The notes beneath the pieces were generated by a model. The model did not search any database, was not told the origin of the DNA, and worked only from the letters and a program-made list of their open reading frames with translations. This document shows positions 11,901 through 21,527 of a DNA stretch of 64,000 nucleotides, piece by piece. Position numbers and translations under genes: made by a program. Location: contig NC_067125.1 in assembly GCF_021347895.1 (NCBI RefSeq), forward strand, positions 24,345,621 to 24,409,620, given 5' to 3'. The number at the start of each line of letters is the position of its first letter. Positions within the stretch are counted from its first letter, which is position 1. The stretch comes from Acanthochromis polyacanthus (Eukaryota; Chordata; Actinopteri; Pomacentridae).

Positions 11901-12546
11901 TGGACCAGTTTGCTTTGGTGCATTGTGGTAATTTTTGCACATACTGTTCCCTATTTTCCACTGAATTTTCTCCACAGTATTCCTTAATTATATTTTATGC
12001 TATAAATTCAGATGTATCCTGCTAAATAAATAGTAGCAAGAGCTGTAACATGGACAATGGAGTAAACTGTGCAGCAGTAACCTTTGAAATGTGGTGCAGC
12101 AAATGTACAAAATATTTATAAATACAGTATAATTATTTTAAAACTGTGATGAAGTGCGTTAATTGATTAACTGCGTACAGAAGGAAGAAGGCTGACAAAC
12201 TTTCAGGCTAATGCTCCATATTTTAGCTTGCAGTGTTGTTGTTTTTCACTTTCCACATCGGTTGAGGTGTTAAAGGTGAATTTCTCCTCCCTACCTTCGG
12301 TCTCTTCCACCGGACACCGGACTGCATCTCCAGCTCTCCCAGCGGGAAGTGGTAGTCCACGAACAGCCCGTCCCGGCCCACCGTGTAGAAGTCTCCGCTC
12401 TCCGGAGGCATGTCCTCGGTCAGACAGTCGGCCAGCCAGCGGCGGGACTGAGAGCCGAGCAGCTCGTCCGAACACACCGAGTCCACGTCGTCCTCCAGCG
12501 GCGGCGGCAGCGAGCCTTCGGAGGACAAACTCCGAGACTTTATCAT
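70..12546 (-). CDS. capn12: Calpain, capn12-like, 5' part of gene (8 coding exons; continues off left edge)
   Basis: Calpains are cytosolic calcium-dependent cysteine proteases that make limited cuts in substrates. Joined minus-strand exons are 12546-12295, 5310-5241, 4522-4404, 2849-2716, 1819-1648, 1499-1428, 1229-1138 and 144-70, giving about 329 residues with consistent phases. Lengths of 70, 119 and 134 nt for exons 2-4 equal those of conventional calpain genes. Motifs in order: [35 protein letters not shown], catalytic Cys110 in [32 protein letters not shown], His264 in RHAYSLT, Asn288 in MNPWG, then EDGEFW. The His-Asn spacing of 24 is canonical, so an active protease core is likely. 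The C2-like and penta-EF-hand parts lie outside the window. I infer capn12 from synteny with eif3k/map4k1 and from the TGGVTEV and LLAKGAL segments; another classical calpain paralogue is possible. The start used is the ATG nearest the conserved region; an upstream start or 5' exon is not excluded. Confidence 0.85.
370..600 (+). repeat. LINE/SINE 3' tail remnant
   Basis: The text GCACTATTTACTGCTGTAAC, then CCCACTGTGGGATTATTAAAG, then a degenerate CTTAT/CTTTT tail is the typical 3' end of fish non-LTR elements. Orientation is plus. The rest of 600-1137 is AT-rich intron without further recognisable content. Confidence 0.55.
1138..1229 (-). CDS. capn12: capn12-like coding exon 7 (catalytic Asn)
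   Basis: Encodes [20 protein letters not shown] and [10 protein letters not shown]. The Asn of NPWG is the third triad residue. Of two possible donors I chose GG|GTTGGT because it gives phase 2 and joins in frame to the next exon (GPEWN). Confidence 0.85.
1428..1499 (-). CDS. capn12: capn12-like coding exon 6 (catalytic His)
   Basis: A 72-nt, phase-0 exon with 24 residues from [10 protein letters not shown] to [11 protein letters not shown]. The His in HAYS is the second triad residue. It is 12 nt shorter than the 84-nt exon of conventional calpains, so a few residues before the His are missing. Confidence 0.88.
1648..1819 (-). CDS. capn12: capn12-like coding exon 5
   Basis: A 172-nt exon encoding [30 protein letters not shown] and [14 protein letters not shown]. 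The TGG motif matches the DFTGG box of calpains, with Phe replaced by Met (DMTGG). Acceptor follows a pyrimidine tract; donor CCAG|GTAGAG. Confidence 0.9.
2716..2849 (-). CDS. capn12: capn12-like coding exon 4
   Basis: A 134-nt exon, the standard calpain length. It encodes [17 protein letters not shown] and [14 protein letters not shown], classic PC1-domain signatures. Donor GCCAA|GTGAGT in phase 2. Confidence 0.92.
2860..3720. repeat. A-rich low-complexity tract in capn12-like intron 4
   Basis: About 860 bp made almost wholly of AAATAAAAT-like words. It lies on the 3' side of the antisense LINE remnant at 3800-4110 and may derive from expansion of that element's tail (inference). It is open in several frames only because of its composition. 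Confidence 0.85.
3800..4110 (-). mobile_element. Non-LTR retrotransposon remnant (reverse transcriptase C-terminus)
   Basis: The minus strand reads [19 protein letters not shown], then [17 protein letters not shown] and a stop. This is the [29 protein letters not shown] signature found downstream of the RT domain in fish L2/Rex-type LINEs. The frame is decayed. Confidence 0.75.
4404..4522 (-). CDS. capn12: capn12-like coding exon 3 (catalytic Cys)
   Basis: A 119-nt exon, the standard calpain length. It completes an Asn codon and encodes [20 protein letters not shown] and onward to GSFTFR. The Cys of DCWLL is the nucleophile. Donor CAGG|GTAAAC. Confidence 0.92.
4620..4920. repeat. Diverged copy of a ~560-bp repeat (intron 2)
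   Basis: Shares ordered blocks such as TTTTCAACCAGTTTTGGTAGAT, AAATAACAGAAAAATG and ACAGATTATT with 6600-7400. It is the most diverged of three copies. Confidence 0.5.
5241..5310 (-). CDS. capn12: capn12-like coding exon 2
   Basis: A 70-nt exon, the standard calpain exon-2 length. It encodes [20 protein letters not shown] followed by GKL, the run just before the catalytic Cys. Acceptor GCAG|GAACTC; donor CTCA|GTGAGT in phase 1. Confidence 0.9.
5890..5923. repeat. (TTTC)n microsatellite
   Basis: Eight to nine tetranucleotide units in capn12-like intron 1. Confidence 0.9.
6600..7400. repeat. Tandem pair of a ~558-bp repeat in capn12-like intron 1
   Basis: The block starting AGGCATTTTTGGTTATTAAA at 6617 recurs at 7175 with few changes for about 120 bp, followed in both by CTTTTACTGTACATTTACT and a TTTATGTGAGAAGC block. 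The offset of 558 bp indicates a tandem duplication. Confidence 0.8.
8481..8534. repeat. (CATT)n microsatellite
   Basis: Thirteen tetranucleotide units in capn12-like intron 1. Confidence 0.95.
10059..10070 (+). promoter_or_regulatory. YY1-type motif AAGATGGCGGCC in a GC-richer island
   Basis: A perfect YY1 consensus is followed by an ETS-like CTTCCGG at 10130-10136, all inside the 7 kb intron 1 of the calpain gene. Such motifs mark many vertebrate promoters, so an internal promoter is possible, but a transposon promoter is equally likely. No transcript evidence is available. Confidence 0.4.
10840..12170. repeat. ~550-590 bp tandem repeat, about 2.5 copies
   Basis: The junction TTTTA(A/T)GC...TTGCTAAATAAA followed by AAGAGCTRTAA...GTGCAGCAG occurs at about 10884, 11434 and 12021, and the intermediate block AATAAAGTGT(T/C)TCTCAGTGG at about 11185 and 11740. 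A more diverged relative is at 8880-9250. It ends about 120 bp before calpain exon 1. Confidence 0.85.
12295..12546 (-). CDS. capn12: capn12-like coding exon 1
   Basis: Encodes an 84-residue N-terminus starting [11 protein letters not shown], acidic and Ser-rich, ending at the conserved calpain segment VRWKRPK. The donor AAG|GTAGGG is in phase 0. The open frame extends upstream to about 12660, so the initiator is the least certain part; GC-rich sequence with a GC box (CCGCCCCC) lies near 12640. Confidence 0.75.
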
Positions 12547-14604
12547 GTTGCAGAGGTTCAGAGACAACACTGAGGTCAAGCTGCGACCAGACTGACGGTG
12601 AGTGTCTACCTGAGTGAGCAGGTACAGGAGGTGTGAGGCTCCGCCCCCACAGACGCTCACCTGAGTGGAGGAAGCTGTGACTGTCAGGTTTACAGTAAAT
12701 ATTACCGAGAAAGAAGATTTATATGAGGCTGTTTGGGTATATTATTGCATAAAATATGGTTATATTTATAAAGGATTTATGCATTTTTACACTGATAAAT
12801 CCAATACTGGCCACTAGAAAAGGGATAAATGAATAAAAATTGCCTGTTGACCCACTTTCAGCAGGTTGAAATTTAGGCTTTTTGAACAACAATATCTCAG
12901 GAGGTATTAAAGACAAGAACTCAATATTATTTATCATCATGAAATCGATTCAGAATTTACAATATTGGACAAGTACATCAATTTTGGGGTTTCAAAGCAC
13001 AGTGTATTCATTATAAAGATCATTCCAGAATTGGAGGACATTTTACATCAAATTTTAAATAATCCATGTACAAAATACTAAAACATGCAGTTGTTGTGTA
13101 AATGTTCTTGTCCTGAGACCAAATCTAACAAAAGGGAAAAGAATGTTTGAAAATATTATTAAATTACCAAATAAGTCTGGAGTTTCCCCTAAAATGCCAA
13201 TTTCTCTTCTCCCACTCACATGATGACCAAATCGAATCTCAAATAAAACAGTTAAAATGAAATTTAAGTCTCTTTTTTTGGTATTCATATACATCCTACA
13301 ACTGTTAGACTGGATTAAAACGTTCAGCCTGACAAAAAAAATATCTTGAATTTACCGAACACATCTGACATTTGCGAACAGAAAAATATTATCCCAACAT
13401 TTTTCTGAAACTATATCATACAATCAAATTGATTCACGGTTGTTTTATATAATTATTTTCTTATTTATATTAAAATAAACTGACAAACAAGTAGCAAAAA
13501 TTAGCAGCTGTAGCTTGAAATGCTAACAGCTAACTAGTCAAACCTGCTAGGGTAAAGACTCAGAATATTTACTCGCTGAAAACCTCAAATGATTTAGTTT
13601 CAATAAACACATTTCTTCCCATTTTTGTTGGTTAAATTCAGTTAAAATTTGTCCTTTTGTTCAGAATTCGATGCTAACTCACCTTAGCATGAAGATCAGA
13701 AACAGCACCTGGCATAGCAGCCTGAAGGCACCAGTAGCTAGGCAACCGGCCTAATCACAGCTGTCCTGGTACTAAAACCCCCAAAAACTATTTTACTGAG
13801 CTCTGGAGTCTGTAATGGTCACAGATTTGCACTAAAACAGGGAGTGTATTCCTAAGAGAGACTATTGCAAGTTTTTGACACTTCCGGGTGGGCTTCAATT
13901 TTGGAGCCAGATGCTACGTCCATCTTTATATACAGTCTATGCCTGAGATGGAGACAGATGTCACAGTATCAGCACCAACAGCAGAGGTTCATTTTAAAGT
14001 GACCCTGGAAAGAGTTCCTCTGTCATATATATTTTCTAAGCACTGAAAGACAGAAAGGCCTGTCGTCACTTCAGCTTTAGAGGAGAGGATTTTATTATCC
14101 AGCTTATCTGTGGTGTAATTTAAATATAATAACTGTAGTGTTCATCATTACTTTGGACACATTCTGGGAGGTTATTTTTGTAATCTACACTAAAATGCAC
14201 TACAACATGTGAATCAGTCATTACACAACGTTAACGATTAGAGAGTAGATTTACTGGAAAACAGGAAAATAGACATTTACTTACTGAACTATTAGAGTCC
14301 TTTCAGTGTCTGCTGGTAGGATCAGCTGAAGGTAGAAAACTGGTTAAAACAAACCAGTGGGCAGAAAAACTGTCGGTGGAACAAATTCTGCTGTTCCGAA
14401 GATAAATAACAACAAGCTAACATTTACTAAATCAGTTATATCCAAAAAACAAGGAGAACAGAGTTTGAATGAGTGTAGGCTGCCTCCTCCACCTGTCAGT
14501 CATTCCAGACCAGACTGTCAATCAAGTAGCCCCGCCCCCTGACAGGCCTAAACTTCAAAGCTTTGTATAAGATTCAATGTTGATTGATTTATTTTATTGA
14601 CAAC
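12547..14604. other. Intergenic region between capn12-like exon 1 and the solo LTR
   Basis: Mostly AT-rich unique-looking sequence. Near 13860-13945 it carries the common fish repeat text CACTTCCGGGTGGGCTTCAA and CCATCTTTATATACAGTCTATG, an interspersed element related to the 44.1-45.0 kb copies. No coding sequence is recognisable. Confidence 0.5.
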
Positions 14605-15211
14605 TGTTACGGCCACAGCCGTATTCTGGCTCCTCCCCTGTGTTTTGTGTGTGCGCTCCTTCCCTGTGCTTTGTGTGTGTGTGCGTGAGTGCTCGTATGT
14701 GCGTGTGGTGTGTGCCTGTCACTCCTCTCAGGCTGCTGCCAATCCGTGTCACCTGTGCTGAGCTAATTGGAATCAGCTGCTACCCCTCGTCAGCCAATCC
14801 GGTGCAGCCACGGCCCAGCATAAGAAGCCGGTGGACCTGAGAGACGATGGCTTGTCACTGTACCCCAGTCTTGCCCATGTGCCTCATCGTATTAGAAATT
14901 CTGTCAGCCAACCGTTCGTTTTGTGATTGTGGAGGCACTAGTCTTTTTTGGTTCTCGTTTGTTACACACGCTGTGTTTGCGTTTAGGATTATTTGGGTAC
15001 ATTTTGGATCTTTTTGTGTTAAATTTATAGCTCTAGTTTAGAGTCTCTTTTTGTTTACATTTATTTTTGTTTTCACGTCGTACCAGTGTCCTCCGTTTTA
15101 CTTTTGTTTTGTACCTCTTTTTTTATTTCTTTATAATAAATATTTCTAAAGCCATAAACAACTGGCTCTTATGTTACTCCCCTCACCCACTACAGAGCCA
15201 GGGTTGTAACA
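14605..15211 (+). mobile_element. Solo LTR with 5-bp target duplication
   Basis: Starts TGTTACGG and ends TTGTAACA, so TGTTAC/GTAACA form a perfect 6-bp terminal inverted repeat. It is flanked on both sides by ACAAC (14600-14604 and 15212-15216). AATAAA at 15135-15140 gives plus orientation. No internal gag/pol and no second LTR is present, which indicates LTR-LTR recombination. Superfamily is most likely Ty3/gypsy (inference from length and ends). Confidence 0.88.
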
Positions 15212-15433
15212 ACAACTAATGAAAAAAGAAAATCCTGAGCTGTAAGAAAGCAGTCTTTGGCGTGTTTTTTTATGATTGATCAGCTGTAACCTGCAGGACA
15301 CATATCTACAGCTAACAGTTACCTGGAGAATCCTGGGTAACTGCTGAGGTACAGGGCAGCAGAGTGGATCGCAGCCAGCATGGACGAGCCTGGGCTCAGG
15401 GAGCCAAAACCCTTATGTTTCAGATACCAATCT

Positions 15434-15775
15434 CTATCATGGCAGAAGTGTAGCAAAAGTCGTGTAAAAAAACAGTCAATGTGAAGCCAAACGACTCGTA
15501 ACTGGTGTGTCTATTTCCTGCAGTTGTGTAGCCGAATACGTAAACTTTTCACCTACAAATATCTTTGTACGCATGGACAACTCTTATAACATGTACAAAT
15601 TCTAATACAGAGGAGCAGATTTTTCACACATTTGAAAACCTAATTACAGACAAATTTTGAGACTACTTTTGCAGATTCTGGTTCGCATTGACAAATCTCA
15701 CTTCACACGGATTGAAACACTGACAACTCTCGATTCGCATTGACAGATAGTTTTGCTACAGTAATGCCCCCATAA
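15434..15775. repeat. MITE-like interspersed repeat
   Basis: Imperfect terminal inverted text: ATGGCAGAAGTGTAGCAAAA on the left and TTTTGCTACAGTAATGCCCC on the right. The subterminal word TTCGCATTGACA(A/G)AT occurs twice. No clean target duplication was seen. Confidence 0.45.
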
Positions 15776-15990
15776 ACATCTTGTCACTCCCGTAAAGCTG
15801 CTGAGCTTATGAAATATGAGACATCCCATGACTAGTCACCTTATAGAACAACAACACAGAACATGATGACTGAACGGCTTACTAACGGAACAGCCAACAC
15901 CCCGATACCGTCCCAATAAAACCAGGAGGATCAGTCGATCATTTCTGGAAGGAAGAGGACACAAACACAGACTGTAACTGATAAATTATC

Positions 15991-15996
15991 TTTATT
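15991..15996 (-). terminator. eif3k: Poly(A) signal of eif3k
   Basis: AATAAA on the minus strand, 68 nt past the eif3k stop codon. It is the first such signal after the coding end. Confidence 0.75.
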
Positions 15997-16063
15997 GCAA
16001 AAACAGCTGTTATGAAAACTAAAGCCTGGTTGATTCCATCGTGACTGTGTGTGTTTGTTTTCA

Positions 16064-16095
16064 TCACTGTGATGTGGCCATGATGCTGGAAACAC
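16064..16095 (-). CDS. eif3k: eif3k exon 8 (terminal coding)
   Basis: Encodes VSSIMATSQ and TGA, matching the vertebrate VSSIMASSQ end. Acceptor CCTCAG|GTGTTT. Confidence 0.93.
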
Positions 16096-19000
16096 CTGAG
16101 GAGACAAAAACAAAACAGAGAAACAGCGTCAGAAACAAATAACACAAGTCACAGCTACAAAGTAAAGACAGAAAACTGCTGCTTTTTGAATTTTTCCAAT
16201 CAATTATGCTACAAAATGTGAAGGAATTTTGGAAAATCCCCAGAGTTCCTTAAAGTGGCATCTTCAAATTGCATATTTTGCTCAACAAATTGCTAAAATA
16301 TTCCATTTGCAATGATAGTAAACAAGTAAAAGCAGCAGAACTTCAGATAAGACTAGACTGAAACTGCTTATTAGCATGAAATGTGCTTCTCCAAATGCTG
16401 AACATGAAGTACAGTGGAGATTAAAAGTTTTAAAATTTAACTTTTTTTTACACAAAATGCTCTAAAATATCAGCAGATTTTCACACAAGGCCTGAAAGTA
16501 GACAGCTAGGCAAATACAATGCCAAAAGTATGTCAACCTCCTGGATTAGCAATTAATTCAAAGGTAAAAATGTGTCTTTTTAACACATATTTTTGGAAGA
16601 GCATCAAGGAACAAACAAATTCCACATCTGGGAACCTCAGAACAACGGCTGTTGATGTAGAAAATTATTTGGTTCAATGAAAATAACATGAAATTGTCTG
16701 TGTAACCAGTGTATAAACACGGTCTGAGCGGCTGCACTCACTCTCAAAGTCGATCTTCTCCACGATGTTCTTGGGCTTGACGCTCTCCTCCTGGTTGAAG
16801 ATGAAGATCTGTCCGTCTTCGTTCTCTGTCCAGCCGTATTTATTCATCCAAACCTTCACTTGAGTGTCTGAACAAACAAACAGAAAGAGGCTCAGTTAGC
16901 TTCATAGCTACAAATGACTCATCAGATAAAAATACGGATGAGTGGACCTTTAAAGTTGAATCAGAGCAACTTTTCTGGAGGGGGAAGGTTCCCAAACAGA
17001 TGCTGCTACAGCTACATGAAGTTCTTCCAGCACTTCATGGCCACATGCAAGTGTTTCACTGCCTCAGATATTAAATATTGATAAACTAAGCCCTCTAGCA
17101 GGTTTTACAGTTCATTTCTTACCCAGTGGGTCTCCCAGCATCTCAGCCAGTAACCGGTGCTCGATGGTCTGGTAGGTGATGCCGACAACGTGGCAGATGA
17201 CTGAGGAGGAAGGTGAAATAAAGAGAAAACATAGAAGTGAATCAAATAAACATTTAGTTTATTCATTACATCTGCATCTGTTGAGTTTAGGTGTAGCTGC
17301 TTCCTTGTATTTCCCACGTTCTGGTTGTATTTGCTGTAATATTTACTGTCAGAGGTCCACACTCACACTTGCGAACAGAATCCTCGAAGCCGGTGATGCC
17401 GTCGATGAGCTCTCGGTTTTCCTCCAGACTCGTCTGAAAAAGACAAGGAAGAGAAAAACTGTTGCACAAGTTTGGAAAAGAAAATCAAGACGAATCTAAA
17501 TGATGAAGACAAAGATGGTCAGCGGGAAATGCATTTAATGATGGATTAGTCAGCAAAATAAAACAATTTATTTCCTTCTCAGTGTTTCCCAGGTTTAAAG
17601 TAGGGCTGGGCGATATGGCAAAAAAATAAAATCTCGATTTTTTTTTTTTAAGTCATTTTGGATGATTACAATTTTAATCGATTTTTGTTGTTTCTTTGCA
17701 GTCTGTTTGCTATGGCTAGTGCTAGCCATGCCGCACTCCCATAGCTGCGAGCACTTTTCCCATTCTTTAGGATTCCTCTGCCGGAGGTCCTGAAAGAGGT
17801 TAGTTGTGCTGCTACTCTTCGTTTTCACAGTACTTTTGCAAACCTTGCACATGACTGTAGTTTGCTCTGTGTCAGTCTTGTCAAAGCCGAACCACTTCCA
17901 TATAATCGATGTAACATGAGGCCCTTTTCTCGTGACCAACTCTTCGTCTGCTGTTCTGTCCGCCATGACGGGGGTGTGAGTGTTTTGGCGGAAGGAGATG
18001 AGAGGCGGAAGCAAACGCCAGTGCACAAGTTGTGAAAGCAGAAGAAGAATCTGTATTGTTATATATTTAAGCTCACCTCGATTTTACGATTTCGCAAATT
18101 TTCAAATCGTCAGGTTTTAAAAAGGCAAATTAATCGAATTAATTCAATTTATCACCCAGCCCTAGTTTAAAGTATAAATGTCAAAACCTGCAGTTAGTTA
18201 AAGACACTGGAATCCCACAGAGAGATGAGAGTTAAAAGCAGCAACCAACAGTGTAGCAGCATGTGGGAGCCTTTATAAAGTCACATTAATTTTAAAAATT
18301 TGATTGTTTTTAATTCATTTTTTATTCAGCCAGGAATTCGCATTGAGAGACTACACGTCTTCTTTTAGTGAGTCGGTCTAAACACAGCAACAGTTTCACA
18401 TGTTTGAACACATGACAGAAAAGCATGGCAATGGAAATATAAGTCATACCACAACACTTTCCATCTCACTTCAAAGATTATATAAAACAGCAACATGTTT
18501 CCTTCAATGCAGTTTGTAAAAGACATTTAAAGAAGAGAGTGTTTCTAAGGGAATCATGTTTTACAGGCCAAAGGTGCAGAAAAAGCTTTAAGTGTAACTT
18601 CACCTTTAGAAGAATTAAAAGAGTCCATATATTGCTATTCGTTGCTGGTATGAAGGAATAAGAGGCTGCAGATATTAGAGGGTAGTTTAACTAAAAACAC
18701 ATTGGCAATAAATAGCAATATGTGTACTTCTTCCACCACGCTAAAGATTTATATAAAATACAAAAGTGAGGCTGTAAAACTGCACATTTTACCAAATGCA
18801 GAATCAAGTTATAAAACAAAGAGGTGTAGTGATTACATTTCACTACATACAAATAAAATGAACTCTGGTATTACAGTAGATGTACACAGCTTTTAAAAGT
18901 ACAGACATACAAAAAGACAAAACAACTGTGTGAGTGAGTGAGTGAGTGAGTGAGTGAGTGAGTGAGTGAGTGAGTGAGTGAGTGAGTGAGTGAGTGAGTG

Positions 19001-21527
19001 AGTGAGTGAGTGAGTGTTTCTTACCCAGAAGCTCTGGAAGTGACATGTCTCCAGCAGGTTCCCCAGGTAGAGGATCTGTCTGATGGGACGCTCCTCTTGC
19101 TGCGACACTGTAGTCAAGGAAACGGCCCCAACCCCGAGACAGACCCCACCACCACCACCACCATCTATGACTCCTAAACATGGACTCTGGTGACTAAAAC
19201 ACTATGAATAAACCTTAATATTTCATCCACTGTAGTCAAAGAAACCACAATGAAGTCACTTCTCCTGTACATGGATGCTGAAATACGGCAGGAAGACGAA
19301 CCTGAACCATCTCATACACTACAGCTATCAGTTATTTTAGTATTCTATCAATTATTCTGGCAATTTATTGGATTCGACACTTGGCATTACAGCATCAAAA
19401 CAGGAAGTGAGAATGCTGTGCAACAGAAATAACCGTCCTGGTGGAACACGGGCAGACATCTGCCATGTACAGCACATATATAGTATAGTACAGGGGTATT
19501 GTAAACATATATAGTATAGTACATATTATACATATATAGTATAGTACAGGGGTATTCAACTAAACCTCAAAGCCATGGGAACCTTACATGTATGTAGTGG
19601 ATTAAACAAAGCCTCAATTCAGACAATTTTGCCTTGAGGAATTGTCGTAAACAAATTACTGGAATAATTCAAGGAATTGTTTCAGCCCTGATATCCACTG
19701 CAAACAGATTTATTAAAACAGTCAGACTTTGAGCCAAACCTGTATATAAAACCAGAGAGGCTGTCAATCTTCAACATACTAACTGATGGAAGTCACACGG
19801 AGGCGACAGCACCAAAAGGATACGTGTGTCTGGTCGATCATACACTTGCAGAGAGTGAAGTCGGTGTGCGGCAGGTTGGTCAGAGCCTTCAGCAGAATCT
19901 GTGAAGTGACGTGAGTCTGGAAGTAGGCTGGGTTAAACTGGTACCTGTGGAGAGGCAGGAGATAGTAAATCACATAAACCAGACAGGAGGTCATAGCATG
20001 ACTTTAACCCACCACGTCGGCTACGTTGACAGACGACTCCTGATCATTTCAAGGTTAATTAAACAGCTGTTTGAGTGTCAGAATCAGTTCACAGGCGAAA
20101 CATACAAGGAATCTGACTCCACTTACTTACACAATATAAAGCACACAGGGAATTAAACAAGTATAGCAGGATAGAGAAGAAAAAGGAGCGTTTGACTATT
20201 ATGTACTATTATAGACATGAGTAAAAGAGCAAGCTTAAAGCAAACTAGAATTTAGAGAGAGTTTGTTTCTGACTGATGCAAATGTTCATCAGAGTGACGA
20301 AAATTGAGGTAAGAAACTGTTCTTGTGTGTGCTTGTTTTGATGTTTTCCGCTCTAGTTCCTACCAGAGGAGTGGAGTTGAAACAGCTCATGTACAGAATG
20401 TGACAACTATCATTGAGCCACAGATCTTTGCCTACATTTAAACTATGTTTGGTTCCAGGTTTCCACAAGCTGACGGGGTAACTTACAGCTTGAGGACAGC
20501 CAGGTTCGCCTCCAGGTCGTAGGCGTTTTCTCTCGCTTGTGTCTCCACGTAGCGCTCCAACGTTGCAAGGTTTTCTGGGTTATACCTGTGAGGAGAGAAA
20601 AGATCATGACCTTCAAATCAGGAGAAAACAGGTGCAGTGTTTCTGTGTCATGTGTGTACTTGTTCTTCTTAGTTTTCTGCACTTTTTGTACTGTTTTTCC
20701 TTGCTGTAAATATACTTCTCTGAGCTCATATTTGTGCCAATGATGCTCCATGAAAGTGGCTGATCTTATTTTAGAATCCACTACTTCAAACCTCTATTAT
20801 GACTTAATTAAAACCAGAGTTTTTGGAAAAAACTAGCAGCAACTCCTCCAAAAGTTAAGAGTATGTGGCCTGCTGGGGTCATCAGTATTAAGCAGGTAAC
20901 ATCTGTCAACATCTGTGTAAATACTGAACTGTATGAAAAGGAAACAAAAGGCAAAAAAAATAATTTTCTTGTTGGACTTGGGCATCTTGGAAACACAAAC
21001 ATTTGTGAGTAAACACACGTTTCCTTTGTTTGCAATAAGCAGAGTTAGCTTGTCAGTGCTATTTATCACCTGCTGTAAACAATATTAAACTGATATGATA
21101 TCATGTCATCAGAATACATGTGGGTTTTTAAAACTAGTGAATGCTACAAATGCTAAGCAACAACAGATTGCCTCAATATGTTTGAAGGGGGAAGGATTTG
21201 CAGTTGACTGTAGCAGACTGAGCTAACGCTAACTGCTACAATCTGACATGACATCTGCCCCAAATTTATTGTCCGTTTACTATATTTAAAAAAAATAATT
21301 AGCCCAAAATTCACATTGACTCCAAACCGACAAAAACGTGGATAACTGTTGCAGGAGATGAGCGGTCTTACCGCCACTGACTCAACTCAGCAAAAAGCTA
21401 GCTTAGCATATTAGCAACCAGGCTAAGCTACCGTTAGCTCGGTTACCGGTTCGCATCAATCGTACCTATCGATCCCCCGCAGCAACTTCCCCACGTTCGC
21501 CCTCATCTGCTCGATAGACGACGCCAT
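16064..21527 (-). CDS. eif3k: Eukaryotic translation initiation factor 3 subunit K (complete, 8 coding exons)
   Basis: eIF3k is a non-core subunit of the eIF3 complex, which helps assemble the 43S pre-initiation complex on the 40S ribosomal subunit in the cytoplasm. Minus-strand exons are 21527-21466, 20585-20487, 19944-19824, 19099-19025, 17433-17367, 17200-17123, 16867-16742 and 16095-16064: 660 nt, 219 aa plus stop, against 218 aa in human. Landmarks are [108 protein letters not shown] and [15 protein letters not shown], ending [10 protein letters not shown]. These cover the HAT-like N-half and the winged-helix C-half. Every junction is GT-AG with matching phase, so the gene looks functional. 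It is divergent from map4k1. Intron 4 holds a hAT insertion and a long TGAG tract beside its donor. Confidence 0.97.
16742..16867 (-). CDS. eif3k: eif3k exon 7
   Basis: 126 nt encoding [20 protein letters not shown] then [20 protein letters not shown]. This is the winged-helix end of the protein. Confidence 0.95.
17123..17200 (-). CDS. eif3k: eif3k exon 6
   Basis: 78 nt encoding [20 protein letters not shown] then LGDPL. Acceptor CCTCAG|TCATCT. Confidence 0.94.
17367..17433 (-). CDS. eif3k: eif3k exon 5
   Basis: 67 nt encoding [20 protein letters not shown] then RK. The strong donor AAGT|GTGAGT gives phase 1 and restores Phe with the next exon. Confidence 0.93.
17593..18172 (-). mobile_element. 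Non-autonomous hAT element with BED-finger ORF fragment (eif3k intron 4)
   Basis: Element 17601-18164 (564 bp) has inverted ends TAGGGCTGGGCGATA / TATCACCCAGCCCTA and an exact 8-bp duplication GTTTAAAG at 17593-17600 and 18165-18172, diagnostic of hAT. Minus-strand 17595-18026 retains a frame starting [11 protein letters not shown] (after an upstream Met) with W..F and C-x2-C of a BED finger (KWFGF..., [16 protein letters not shown]). The expected His pair after TTNLF is lost and no catalytic region follows, so it is a deletion derivative. Confidence 0.92.
18929..19016. repeat. (TGAG)n microsatellite abutting the eif3k exon 4 donor
   Basis: About 22 units of TGAG on plus. On the coding strand the intron begins GTAAGAAACAC and then runs into CTCA repeats. 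Confidence 0.97.
19025..19099 (-). CDS. eif3k: eif3k exon 4
   Basis: 75 nt, 25 codons, [20 protein letters not shown] then FQSFW. The donor TGG|GTAAGA is followed after about nine bases by the CACT/TGAG microsatellite. Confidence 0.95.
19824..19944 (-). CDS. eif3k: eif3k exon 3
   Basis: 121 nt encoding [20 protein letters not shown] then [20 protein letters not shown]. Ends in phase 0 at CAC|GTATCC. Confidence 0.95.
20487..20585 (-). CDS. eif3k: eif3k exon 2
   Basis: 99 nt encoding [20 protein letters not shown] then [12 protein letters not shown]. Acceptor CACAG|GTATAA, donor AAGCT|GTAAGT. Confidence 0.95.
21466..21527 (-). CDS. eif3k: eif3k exon 1
   Basis: Starts ATGGCGTCGTC and encodes [20 protein letters not shown]; the final Arg codon is split by GATAG|GTACGA. 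A CpG-rich stretch with an ETS-like CCGGAAG at about 21660 lies upstream. Confidence 0.95.

Noticed and set aside
15310..15540. Antisense open stretch ending SAALYLSSYPGFS with a GTAACT donor, as a 5' exon of the calpain gene
   Set aside because: The frame runs on into the MITE-like repeat, has no calpain similarity, and joins exon 1 in frame only through a weak cryptic acceptor.
17595..18026. 143-aa frame as a host ZBED gene
   Set aside because: It lies wholly inside a hAT element with terminal repeats and 8-bp duplication, lacks the finger's His pair, and continues into terminal repeat sequence.
18843..19181. Antisense frames of repeated LTHS residues
   Set aside because: Produced by reading the (TGAG)n tract through the eif3k exon 4 region; not a protein.
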